From the NCBI GenBank assembly GCA_027943335.1, contig BSBK01007859.1, positions 669,501-733,500 of the forward strand: 64,000 nt of DNA, in the 5' to 3' direction. Below are positions 12,025 to 23,454 of this stretch, one piece after another. Numbering within the stretch: position 1 is the stretch's first letter; each line of letters opens with the position of its first letter. A model generated the notes under the pieces. The model had not been told where the DNA came from, searched no databases, and was given only the letters and a program-made list of their open reading frames with translations. Position numbers and translations under genes: made by a program. This DNA is from Chamaecyparis obtusa (taxonomy: Eukaryota; Streptophyta; Pinopsida; Cupressales; Cupressaceae).

Positions 12025-12997
12025 TGTATGCACCCTAAAATGGTCACCTAGACTTTGGGCCCCCATTCAGCAATTTATCAAATCCCTGAATCAATATTTT
12101 CAAAAATCAACATTTTTCAATTATATCAATTTCCTTGATCAAATCCTATTTTATCATTTATTTGATTATTTTCTATGGGCTAACCATCTTATTCTGAGTC
12201 TTTATTTAATTAAAAGGAATATTTCCTCCCCTTTTATTAAATAAAAAGCCCCTACTTTTCCTCTTATCCTAAGTTGCACAAATAAAGCATTATTCTTATT
12301 TTATAAAAAGAAGAAAAACACTTTTTGTCTCATATGGACACAAAAGTCAACTCTTATTTTCTCATTGGAGGATATTTGTGCACATGGATTGCTCTTCTTT
12401 CAAGCTCCACCCTTGACTAAATCTTTTGCCTCTTAATCTCCATGGTCCATTCCTTTTCAATTCCTTTAAAAGGAGAGCTCTCTTCTCATTTTAGGAACAA
12501 TCTTTTTATGCTAATGTTATGTTGTAGGTTTTCTAGGTGACTTTGGAGCTTTGGAGATTTGGAGCATTCTTAGTGTTCACATTTACATGCTATTTCTAGT
12601 TTCATTTCTTGCATTTTAGTTTCATTATCATGGCATACATATCTTAGTTTCCTTTATGCTTTAGATTAATTCATCTAGCTTAATTAGGAAGGATTGTAAT
12701 ACTTTCATTTCATTTCATAGCTTAGTTTGCATAGCTTGCATCCTCATTTCTAGCTTGAATTGCATTGCATTTCATCTTGATTCTAGAGGATATTGGCATT
12801 CTTTCCCTTGTCCTCATTGAATCTCCCATTGTGTGGTTGACTAGCAAGGTCATAAGCTTTATAGCTCTAGCTGAGAGCAAATCTTAAAATCCTTGCAACT
12901 CCATTCATAGGGAGCTCTAGGTCGCTTTCTCAGGTTTCCCATTCATGGATTCTCTTGGAAGTAATGGCTTAGAGAAGTGCACTATTTAGTGTGTACA
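12025..12997 (+). repeat. 5' LTR of nested element
   Basis: 973 bp with TG/CA ends. In the first ~260 bp it differs from the 3' LTR at about six positions by hand count (about 2%), so it is far younger than its host element. A CT-rich stretch with CTTTAAAAGGAGAGCTC near 12468-12484 is the likeliest core promoter. Confidence 0.93.
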
Positions 12998-13001
12998 TTT
13001 T

Positions 13002-13018
13002 TGGCACCCACCATGGGG
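13002..13018 (+). other. Primer-binding site of nested element
   Basis: TGGCACCCACCATGGGG begins four bases after the LTR. The style TGGCNCC...GGGG is that of plant Gypsy elements primed by a non-Met tRNA. Which tRNA cannot be settled here. Confidence 0.7.
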
Positions 13019-15358
13019 TAGAAAATTCTTGTTTTGTCCTTCATTTTATGCATTTCTGTCATTTTTTCGTCAATATTTGCTTGTTTCATCAAATATTTTG
13101 GTCTCTGGTTTTTCTGACAGAATTATCGTGCGATACTTTTTCCAATATCATGCGATAGTTTCTTACATGCCAGTGTGATATTTTATAAATTAAAATATCA
13201 TACTCTTTGGCAGATTGTATCACACTCCTGTTCTATTCTTTGTTGCACGCAAGTATCAGGAAATATCACACGGAGATATAGTATTGCACTAGTACAGGAT
13301 GAAGTATCGCATGACTGTTTCTCTAATAAAAATATCACCCAAACCTGGAAGTGATTGTTTTTAGCTCTTTTTTTATCTTGCAAGTTTCAGGTTTTTTGTT
13401 ATCTTTTTGAAAATTTCAGCATTTTTTAAATCCATGCTACTCCACAAAACTAGCACCCATTTTTGAGAAATTTTCACATACGGTATCGAAAATTGAAGTG
13501 TGATATATCATTGGAAAGCTCTTCCGAGCCTGATCCAACCATGTTGGTTTCATTTTCAAATTTTGTCATTTGATTAGCTATTTTACTTGTAGATTATCTG
13601 ATTTTTGATGTGCTAACCATTATGGGGCTAACAAGTTGTGCTTGTAGGTGCTCTCATTGCTTGATTATTTACTTAAAAGAATGCATGTCAAAGCTCCAAA
13701 TGCACAAGGGCTACTAATTGTTTTTGTAGGGTTGCCCAAAGCATAAAAACTAATCAAGTGCTTGTTTAATTGCTTTCTTTTGAGTGCGGCATCTACTAGT
13801 TGTTTCATTTATTAGGCACTTAATATCTTGTTGTAGGAATCTTTCAGTGGTAGGAGAAGTATGCTCTTCACCCTTGTGGTGAACCAAAAAATGTTGACCC
13901 ATATTTAGATTTTGAAAGCAAGAGGGTAATTGAACCTTTACTTGGTGTGTTTGGGAGATATTTTTGAGCTAGGAGATTATGCTCTTCACCCTTGAGGTGA
14001 AATAGAAATCTTGACACTCAAAGGTTGATCCACTTTTTGTTTAGCTTTTAGAATCCTTTAGTGGGCCTGCTCCTAAGCAATCAAGAGGAATGACCTAAGT
14101 GGGGACAAGCTTTTTGCCAGCTCTTCTGACCCACTATAAACTCAAAGCTATCAAGGACACAAAACCTTGGTAGACGTAGTACTTGTCTTCACTTGATGTG
14201 ATTACTTGTGGGATTTTGACCATGAGGAAAATGTTGAGCAAGAATGCTTAAGGTACTCTTGTGGTTGCAAGGTCCGTTACTTGCCGCAAGGTAAGGAGTC
14301 CCTTTGGGGAGCAAGAGGGGTATTACGAACGGAAACCCTTATTAAGAACCATAGATAGAAGCCATCCTATTTTTCCACTTAGCTTCTTGGTGCAAGGATT
14401 GATCCTAGTGGACTAACCTAGATCACCCCAAGATTACTCACCATCTCTATTCCTTTGGTTGTGTCATTGACACTTCCATGACAAAGCCAATATCTATTAT
14501 GGGCAACCACTTTGTGTGAGGCAATGGAGCATCAAGTGTGGGCCAAGTTGTTAAGTATTGAGCCATTTTCTTTTTAGGCTAGTACGTGCTTGAAGTGTTC
14601 TTAATGTGATCTACTTGTGTAAACATTTTCAAACATCAAACATCATGGTAGCATTCATAAGATTTTATTGCTTTGATATCACAATTGCTTGTCTTGGCAA
14701 GGTTGCTTTTGCCCTTGTGCAAGTGTTTTATGACATGTTTGATCACCTACTATTTGCAAACTTGTCTGATTACTACTAGTATTGTGTCTGAAATTGAGAA
14801 ATTCAATTTACCAAACTACAACTTTGACCAAATTGCCTTCAAAACTAAGATTTATACAGTGTCTAGTCAATTATCATGCGACACTTTGTTGCTGCACAAC
14901 CATCACATTGTTTTCCTGGATAATATCACATTCACTGCCTAGAAAATATCACACTGCTTCTTGTGAAATATCACATTGGAAAATTATATCACCCTATTAC
15001 TTTGAGAACTATCACACAGGTCATTTTGCTATCTCATTATTATCTGTCATTTGAAACTGATTTGTGTCATCTTCCAGTCTTCCTTGGTCGGTCTAGGTCA
15101 AATCTTAGGTACTGTGACATGTTGCTCAATATCCAAATGAACTCAAATGGTATCAATTTGCACAAAATGACTCTTGGTCTTCTTTCTTCCACATCTCCCA
15201 TGTCTTCCTAGTCTCTCATTTTCTTCTTCCTTTATGCTTCTTCCTCTTCTTCATAAAATCCTCATGTCTTCTTGATTCTTTTCCTCTTATTATCTAGTCT
15301 ACCTTCTTCTATTCATCTATTCATTTCTTCCATGCTTGATTCCTCCTCTTCTAGAACC
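13019..15358. other. Nested element 5' non-coding interior
   Basis: No sustained open frame for 2.3 kb. Two stretches (13115-13340 and 14870-15015) are dense in variants of the motif ATATCACAC or its complement GTGATAT at 20-30-bp spacing. The rest is unremarkable leader-like sequence. Confidence 0.5.
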
Positions 15359-17812
15359 ATGAATTTCAACTACCTTGTTATGGAACCTCTCTTGAGAATG
15401 GATGATCTTGAACTCATTTCTCAATTTGAAGAATTTTATTCCTCCAATAGTCCTTCAAGCTATCTCATGGGTGACAAACTTAAAGAAAAAATAAAATAAA
15501 ATTTGATTGAATCAGACACCTTTGCTAGGATCATAGACATGATCATGTCATGACCTCCTTCCAAAAAATCTTCATCATCTAAGTCTTCTCATTCTCCTTC
15601 ACCTTCCAAGTCTTATCATTACTCTTCTAGACATTATTCGCATTCCTCATTATCCAAGTCTTCTTCCTCCACTAGGTCTACAATTTCTTCTTCTTCACAA
15701 TCTTGTTCCTATTCTACTTCTCCCAAGAGTCTTACTTGTCTCAAGACATACCATGATGAGCAACATGATAATCCTCATGATATCTTTTCCACGAAGAGTG
15801 ATACACCCATCTTTGATGACTATGATGATGGAAAATGTAGTGATACCTATGATGCCTCTATTCCTCAAAGTCCTCCTAGTCATGTGCTTGTGCTTACTGG
15901 AAATGGGTCGACACATTGGATAGATCATGATGGTGATCCATATGATTCTGATTTTGAAAGAAACTTTGATAATTTTTGTGAACAATACCTTGATTATGAT
16001 CCATCTACTATTGCTAAGGACTATAAAATGCACCACGTCAATTTCAAATGTCAATATTATAAGAACTCTTCCTCTAAGGACTCTCATGCTGAAAATAAAG
16101 ATGTCACTCTCAAGAAAGATTATGTTAATGATGGACCTTTGTCTTATGATGGTTCCCTTCCATCCCATACTTCCTCCAATACTCATACATTTCCTAAAGC
16201 TTCCGAGTCTTCCAAATCTTTCACAAATCCTTCATCCAACAAAGATCCTAATACTTTTCATGTGGTTCCCTATAGTCATCCTCAAGGGCTACCTCTTAAA
16301 GAAAGTCAAGCTAACCTTCACCTAGCTGTAAATGCTTTCAATAATGCTAAACCTAAAGATCCTAAGCCTTTATGCACTACAATGCCTACTTTAGCTAGTC
16401 CTTCACCATCTATTCCAAAGTCTTTCATGCAATCCCAACATGCTTCCTTGTCCTTAGAAGTGGCTTCATGTCAAGAGGACTCTAAAAATGATAAAGAAAA
16501 AAATATAAAGAAAGATCAAGATCAAGAACCCTCCATGTCATTCAATCCTTTTCATGATGTCTCTGATCCACTTCATGGTTCTTTTGATCCTCTACGCTCT
16601 TCTGCATTCATTCCACCATGTCCTAAGCAAGATCAAGCTACTACTCACACCATTGGGCTTATTGAAAATCAAGATGACCTTACTTCCATTAAGGTTATTG
16701 AAAATAGTGATGTTACTTCCAATATTAAGCCTATTGAAAATCAAGAAAAAAATGATGCGCTTATGCTATCCAAAGATCCTTGTCAAGATCAAAGTCTTCC
16801 ATCTTCTTGTTCTACCACTCCATGTTCACTTCCACTTTCTACTCTTCCTAAGTCTTTGCAAGCTCCAAAAAATCCTATCAAAGAAGTTGTTCCTATTCAA
16901 GATGTTCATGATCCTATTGCAAATCCTAATGCTCACTCTAAATATGTCGATGTCCTTGGTTGTTACATAGATTTTGATGAGCTTAATAATTATCCTTTTT
17001 CATCTTCCACGTCCATCCTTGGACCTCCTCCACCAAAACTAAGGGCTTCATGTCTTCCTTCCATCTTGGGCCCTTATTTACCTTCACTTTCCCCTCCTAA
17101 CTCTCCTAATTCACCATCCATATTGGGTTCTTACATATCTCCATCTCCTATCTTTCCTCAAGATCAACATAGATTCATACCCTTAAATCCTTTTCATCCA
17201 CTCACCCATCTAAACCAGTCATATCCTCCTTATTTTTCTACAAGTCCCAAGTCTTTTGGAAGTAACTTGAATGTTCAATACAAGAAAAAGAAACAATACA
17301 AGAATCCATCAAAAAAAGAAGATTACCATGTCTCCTCTAATCGACATGGAGGCATAAAGTCAAAAGAGATATCTAAGAAGAAAACTACAAGACAAGTATG
17401 GGTTCCAAAATCCATCATTGAAGATATTCTCTGTAAATCATCAAAAAGAAATGAAAAGCCTACAGCTATATAGATTCCAAAATATCTCTTGAAAGAGTAT
17501 GATGTTGAACAAAAAGTGAAGTTGACATTCAAGCTTCCAAAGGCTTCCACTTCATCTTCTTCCAAAAACATTCTTCCATTTCATGTGCCTAAACCGCAAC
17601 CTCTTCTATCCATTCACCATATCCCTACATGTATTCCTTCATTCATGTTTCCTCCATCCTCTCGGCACCCTTCAAGGTGTGTTTTGATGTTTATCTTGCC
17701 TTCCTTTCCATCTACCCTTTCACAATCCTTCCATTCATTATCCTTCTACCTTCTCTCCTTTTTCCTCATTTTCCTATTCCTCCTATCTTCCAACCTCACT
17801 CGCTTTACATAA
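15359..17812 (+). pseudogene. Ser/Pro-rich ORF of nested element, unknown function
   Basis: I do not recognise this protein. One frame runs from the ATG at 15359 to a stop at 17812, interrupted only by TAA at 15497, TGA at 15551 and TAG at 17471. The largest uninterrupted piece is 15884-17473 (529 codons). It opens with an acidic helix-like segment (MEPLLRMDDLELISQFEEF), then a Ser/Lys/His tract, a Ser/Pro/Asp-rich body with short repeats (IENQD, IENSD, IENQE; SILGPP, SILGPY, SILGSY), and a basic tail (KKKKQYKNPSKKED, then TRQVWVPKSIIEDI). Composition suggests a disordered protein. No catalytic motif or zinc knuckle. It could be a captured host fragment or a highly diverged gag. Confidence 0.65.
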
Positions 17813-20607
17813 AACCTTATCCTCCATTTTTCTCTTCCACCCTCCTTTCCCTATCAACATCTTTGAGCATATCATTTTGAATCTTTGGCATATAATGGTT
17901 TATCCTGTCAAGGAGCATTATCTAAAAAGCTTGCCTTCTTCCAAAAAAAAAAATTAAAAAAAATAAAATAAAAAAAAACAAAAAAAGAAAAAATTGAAAG
18001 TGTACCTTGGTGGAAACTTGGAAATAGGTGCCTTGGTAGAAAAATTAAAGAGAAATAAATTCATCCTATGGTGAAAACCACTCCCTTATGGCACCTTGGA
18101 TAAGTACCATGATGAAAATCTAGCAAGCAAGCATCATGCGTAGTTCTTCTACATATTTCATCCATTTCATCTTCCATCTTTGATCTTGACAATGTTGAGC
18201 TATACACGAACATTTGGCTATCTTGTGAGCTATCTTACGATGATCTTACTTTCCTTCCATTCATGTTTAGCCTTCATATTTCTTTCCCTCCATTCATTCT
18301 AGCCTTTCGCTATCCTTTTCCCGTTTGGTCTTGATCTAATAAAAAAAGAGTAAAGCATGATGCTATGAAGTCTCTTGACATGTCTACTCCTTTGGATTGC
18401 ATCCTTTCCTTCTTTTGCATTACACCTTTGTGACTTATCCTATGCTAGCCTTTCATTGCTTGTCCAAATGTGCTTTGCATGACATTTTTTTCCCTAGCTT
18501 GGGTACTCTTGAGGAATTTTCCATTGAAGATTTCTTCCCTTCATTCTCCTTCATTATCTTGTCTTCAATCTCTTCCACTAGCTTGCTATTCCCTCTTGTC
18601 CTCCACCTTGCTAGAAATTGGGACTACACGATGTGATCTTGCTTGGGAGTTTGATGTATATTCTCTCTGGGGGCATCCCTTGTACATATTTTATGATCCT
18701 GAAAAAATTCCAAAAAAAAATTCATATGTGATGCTGAAAAAATCCTGAAAAGCATATAAAGTCCTGAAAATAATGCAAAAAAATTTTTAAAAAAAGAAAA
18801 AGTGCCTTGGTGAAAAGCTGGAAAGAGGTGTCTTGGTGAAAACTTGAAATAGGTGCCTTGGTAGCAAAAATACAAAAAAAATTGAAAAATCAAAAAATTT
18901 GTCAAGTGGCGAAAACCTGGAAACATGCACTACTTGAGGCCTTTGCACCCTTGTTTCTTAGCATGCATCCTCGACACTTAGCCTTTCTCCATCTTGCCTT
19001 GACCTTGTTGCCTTGGTTTGGAATTGGTCTTTGTCTTTGTCTAGGGGGCATAACTATGTTAGCTTTGGTCTCTAGGATGCGTTGGTCTTTCGGACATCTT
19101 GCAAATGGTGTTTCTCAACACCACCCAAACTATGTTTTTCAACACTACCCTAGCGTCAAGTGTTTCTCAACACTTATCAGATATATTACCCACAGTCTAG
19201 CATGATATGATATTTCCACTGGTAGATTTGATACTCAAATTTTGACTCTATGACCTACACACATGCACTTAAACACTCGACTCCCTGAGACTTGATTGAC
19301 TTTATTTCTTTGTGTGCTGTCTATGATGATTTCTTTAATGAGTGTTCTTTCCCTAATAGTTTTCGATGATGCTGAGCTAGAAGACTGGGGGCATGAGGAC
19401 ATGTTTTATTGTTTTTCCTTATTGTGGGTATATTTTGTTGGTCCTAACTGTCATTAGCATTTATGCTTGTTCCACTTGACATTGGGGCCTACAAGTATTA
19501 TCCTTGACTATTTAAGCGAGTGCATACTTATAGTCATCTTGACTTTCCTTGTGCCTCGATGCAAGTATAATCTTGCTATAGCAAACTTAGGGAATCTCAC
19601 TACACTAGTCACCTTGACCTACATGTCTTTGGTGCCTAGGTGAGATTTCCACATTCCTATATAATATAGATCATATTCATATACCCATAGTCATACTAGT
19701 GTGTATTGTATGATCTTGCGAAGCTACCAATAAAGCTCGATGATGATTATTAGATGTCTATTGGCATTGTGACCTTGCAAGTCAATCACTTTCATAGTAG
19801 CTTGCATTTTTAGGTTCATGTTAGTTAGTTTTGCATCTTGCATATTGAAAGAGCTCTCCTTTTATCTTTCATGGACTTGTTGGTCAGTTGCGCTCACCTT
19901 TCGCTTCTTCTCGATCATGCCTTTCGCTTCTTGTCTTTCATATCACATCATTTTCTATTCTTTTCGGGATCAAAATCAAAATCCGAGTTCATCTTGATAG
20001 TCAAAATTGCATTTCATTTTTTCTCCTTCTTCTGCACAGTTGGCTGACCGATTGAGGCCTGATCTTTCAATCTTTACTGGGGCATCTTCATTTCTTCATC
20101 CCCATATCTTCCAATCTTCTAGTCTTTCATTCATTTTCAATCGCTTCATCTCTCTATGGTTTGACCCCATCTTTATCCTATATCTTTCTCAGTCAAACCT
20201 ACTCAAACTAGGGCATATCTTCACTGCTTGATGGTTATTCTATCATCCTTCATCTTCAATTATGATTTCTAATCATTTGATCAAGTTTATCAATTTACTA
20301 TTTCTCCTTTACCTAATTTTGATTTTGATTTCAAGGGGGCAGCACCTATTAGCTTTAATCCTTGATTTAGCTTATCAATCAGCTTTGCTTGAGATTCTTA
20401 TCTCTTATTTGAGACTTGATTATCACCTAGCTATACAGGTGTTGGTCTTGTCTTTCAACTTATCTTTTTCAGCTTATGCTTATGCTTGTCCTAATGTGTT
20501 CCCTTCTGTCGAACACACATCTGGGTTGCTTTGTGATCCCAAATCAATCTCACATTTCAATTTCATTCTTTGACCACATGTGATCCCAAATCGATCTCAC
20601 ATTAGTC
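17813..20607. other. Nested element 3' non-coding interior
   Basis: Contains an A-rich tract (17945-17995), two copies of a TTGGTGGAAAC/GGTGCCTTGGTAG block (18004-18044 and 18831-18871), three TTTCTCAACAC repeats (19108-19177) and a direct repeat GATCCCAAATC-ATCTCACATT (20536-20558, 20581-20602). Open frames here are T/C-rich and judged chance. Confidence 0.5.
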
Positions 20608-20620
20608 AAAGAGGGGAAAA
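20608..20620 (+). other. Polypurine tract of nested element
   Basis: AAAGAGGGGAAAA directly abuts the 3' LTR start at 20621. This is the plus-strand primer site for reverse transcription. Confidence 0.85.
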
Positions 20621-21584
20621 TGTATGCACCCTAAAATGGTCGCCTAGACTTTGGGCCCCCATTCAGCAATTTATCAAATCCCTGAATCAATATTTTCAAA
20701 AATCAACATTTTTCAATTATATCAATTTCCTTGATCAAATCCTATTTTATCATTTATTCGATTATTTTCTATGGGCTAACCATCTTATCATAAGTCTTTA
20801 TTTAATTAAAAGGAATATTTCCTCCCCTTTTATTAAATTAAAAGCCCCCACTTTTCCTCTTATCCTAAGTTGCACAAATAAAGCATTATTCTTATTTTAT
20901 AAAAAGAAGAAAAGCACTTTTTGTCTCATATAGACACAAAATTCAACTCTTATTTTCTCATTGGATGATATTTGTGCACATGGATTGCTCTTCTTTCAAG
21001 CTCCACCCTTGATTAAATCTTTTGCCTCTTAATCTCCATGGTCCATTCCTTTTCAATTCCTTTAAAAGGAGAGCTCTCTTCTCATTTTAGGAACAATCTT
21101 TTTATGCTAATGTTATGCTGCAGGTTTTCTAGGTGACTTTGGAGCTTTGGAGATTTGGAGCATTCTTAGTGTTCACATTTACATGCTATTTCTAATTTCA
21201 TTTCTTGCATTTTAGTTTCATTATCATGGCATACATATCTTAGTTTCCTTTAAGCTTTAGATTAATTCATCTAGCTTAATTAAGAAGGATTGTAATACTT
21301 TCATTTCATTTCATAGCTTAGTTTGCATAGCTTGCATCCTCATTTCTATCTTGCATTACATTTTGATTCTAGAGGATATTGGCATTATTTCCCTTGTCCT
21401 CATTGAATCTCCCATTGTGTGATTGACTAGAAAGGTCATAAGCTTTATAGCTTTAGCTGAGAGAAAATCTTAAAATCCTTGCACCTCCATTCGTAGGGAG
21501 CTCTAGGTCACTTTCTCAAGGTTTCCCATTCATGGATTTCCTTAGAAGTAATGACTTAGAGAAGTGCACTATTTAGTGTGTACA
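20621..21584 (+). repeat. 3' LTR of nested element
   Basis: 964 bp, colinear with 12025-12997 with few substitutions and small indels. It ends GTGTGTACA, followed by the AGAAG duplication at 21585-21589. Confidence 0.93.
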
Positions 21585-21588
21585 AGAA

Positions 21589-22138
21589 GTACTCAAAGAA
21601 AAGATTGAATGAGTTGATGAGCAACTTTGCACTAGATCTAAATTCACTCAAGATAGGACAAGCATCTTAAAAGAATTTGTTGATCAAGGAAGGAAATTCA
21701 TTGCAGACTGCATGGATCAGGATAAGCTTACCGATGCCCATCTTAAGACAATACAAGATGTAGAAGCTATGATTGAATAGGTAAAGAGTTCAGTGAAAGA
21801 CAAATCCACTGATGTGAACATGTGCAACAATGTCTACCAAGGTCAGTTGGACAAAATTGAGAAGGCGGAGAAAGAAATGGCAAAGATAAGGTATAGACAG
21901 ACTCAGTTGAGGAATGCTCTTACACCTTCACTAGACATTCTCAATCAGAACATAAAGGAGATTGATGCCACCATGATAACCTATGATCAAGGTCCAAGCA
22001 CAGATTTGAAGAAGATGGAGAAGCTTCAATATGCTTTATGTACCCATCTCCAGATAGTTAACTCTTTGATAACATTTTGGAAGAAGGAGAACCAGAATCT
22101 CAAGATAGCATATTCGGATGTTTTCCCTAAGTATGTGT
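21589..22138 (+). pseudogene. ORF2 of the large element, 3' part
   Basis: This resumes the interrupted ORF2. The coding frame starts within the target duplication (codon at 21589), is one base out of register with the left part, and has stops at 21610 (TGA) and about 21778 (TAG) before the final TAG at 22136-22138. The sequence is helical and charged (KIEKAEKEMAKIRYRQTQLR; KMEKLQYALCTHLQIVNSL), consistent with a coiled-coil C-terminus. With the left part it would make a protein of about 720 residues. Function unknown. Confidence 0.65.
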
Positions 22139-22317
22139 AGATACAGTTTTCGGTACACCTTTGTCATTAATGTCAAAGGGGGAGTTGTGTATAGAATATG
22201 GAGTATAATATGTATAGGGAGATATAAGATTATGTATAAAAAATGTATAGAAGAAAAAAAAAATTTGTGTTAAGGGACAGTTAGCAACTTGGCCATATTC
22301 CTTTGTTGCCATTAATG

Positions 22318-22330
22318 AAAAAGGGGGAGA
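22318..22330 (+). other. Polypurine tract of the large element
   Basis: AAAAAGGGGGAGA lies a few bases before the 3' LTR. A second purine tract, AAAGGGGGAG, lies at 22174-22183 in a similar setting (CCTTTGT...CATTAATG before it), so the tract is duplicated. Confidence 0.8.
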
Positions 22331-22334
22331 TTTT

Positions 22335-23454
22335 TGGCAAGTTATCTATACTGAGGTATATGACTAGATATAGTCTTTTCATTATGGCAACAAAGTCATA
22401 TAGTAGTTTGGATTCAGCGCCCTTGATGTAAAGATCAGAATTTGGTTAAGCGTTGAAGACTAGACAGCATATAGAGTTCCTGCAGCTCAGAGCATCAGCG
22501 CACATGTGTACGGATGAATTATGGTATGCACCCTAGAAGTTAAGCTATTTAGACTATATTCTTTCTTATTCTATGAGTGCATGATCATATGTGCAAGGAT
22601 GAGAAAGTTACAGACAGTTGAAGTTGCACAGCCAGTGTGTGCCAGTAGAGAACAAAGCATGGAGCCGACAGTTAGTATTTTAGTTTGTGATTGTAATGTA
22701 ATATTGTAAAGGCTATGTACCCATTGTATTTAGGTTGCCGACATGTTTGTATGTATAATTGTAAGCATGCTTAAGCCAATTCATTTGGAAGCATTGTTTG
22801 TAATTAGTTATAGGGCTGACCTAATTGTGTATTTTGTATGAGCGTATAAATATAAGGTGCGCCCATTGTATTCGGTATGGAAGTTGAAAGAGAGTTGTAG
22901 TAAGCAGAGAAAAAGGATGTGAAGACACTAGAAGATGTATTAGATCTTTGCTAGATGTCAAAGCATCAGCGCATTAAAGGAACTGATCTGACAAGCAGTG
23001 TCACAGTGACAATTCATCCTGCAGATATAGTGTGTATCTGAGATCAGAGGTTATATCCTTCACCACTTGAGCAGTGAACTCTTGGACAGTGCATCCTCTC
23101 CCCTAACAGGGATGATTGTAAAAGACTCCTAATAGGTTCCAACCCTTAACAATGTCTACTATACTTAAAGCATTGTAAAGCTACTCCTAACATGGTAAAG
23201 GATCTTCTAACAATGATCACAAAACACTAGTGCAAAATATTAGTGGGTATCAATTCCCATCGGGGTTTTTACCTATTTGGGTTTCCCCGTAATCATATTG
23301 GTGTCATGTGTTGATTTCATGTTTCATGTTTATGTGAATGTTTATTTTAGTACTTAAGCATTTAAGTTCAGAATAAAGATTAAAGTGAAAAGTTAAAATA
23401 TAGTGAACACTGATTCACCCCCCACCCCTCCTCTCAGTGTTCCCATTCCTAACA
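22335..23454 (+). repeat. 3' LTR of the large element
   Basis: 1,120 bp, colinear with 7674-8782, including the TATA box (22845), CCTAACAGGG-like array and the ATTCACCCCCC block near the end. Here the C run is interrupted (CCCCCCACCCCTCC). Confidence 0.93.

Larger units (their letters stand above)
12025..21584 (+). mobile_element. Nested 9.6-kb pol-less LTR retrotransposon
   Basis: LTRs at 12025-12997 and 20621-21584 both start TGTATGCACC and end GTGTGTACA. The primer site after the 5' LTR is TGGCACCCACCATGGGG rather than the initiator-Met type, pointing to a Gypsy-like lineage. The polypurine tract AAAGAGGGGAAAA abuts the 3' LTR. The flanks are a perfect AGAAG duplication, and the insertion splits ORF2 of the older element. 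The 7.6-kb interior contains one long Ser/Pro-rich reading frame (15359-17812) and no gag zinc knuckle, protease, RT or integrase. It fits the description of a large non-autonomous (LARD-like) element. Confidence 0.93.
7674..23454 (+). mobile_element. Large pol-less LTR retrotransposon (Copia-type LTRs), host of a nested element
   Basis: Two long direct repeats (7674-8782 and 22335-23454) bound this element. After the 5' LTR comes the primer site TTGGTATCAGAGC; before the 3' LTR comes the polypurine tract AAAAAGGGGGAGA. Inside are a zinc-knuckle gag (8837-9792) and a second coding region (10400-12024 plus 21589-22138) split by the nested element at 12025-21584. Without the insert it would be about 6.2 kb. 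No protease, integrase, RT or RNase H motif was found in any frame, so it is probably mobilised in trans. A candidate target duplication TACCT (7667-7671 and 23456-23460) lies one or two bases off the TG/CA ends, so it is uncertain. Confidence 0.9.

Noticed and set aside
15695..16186. 163-codon minus frame and plus frames at 15927-16325 and 16554-16970 inside the nested element
   Set aside because: Shadows of the Ser/Pro-rich frame: low-complexity Ile/Met/Leu strings produced by reading codons such as TCT, GAT and CAT out of frame.
17489..17880. Hydrophobic plus-strand frames suggesting membrane proteins
   Set aside because: One continues the Ser/Pro-rich frame after a TAG. The rest are T/C-rich chance frames.
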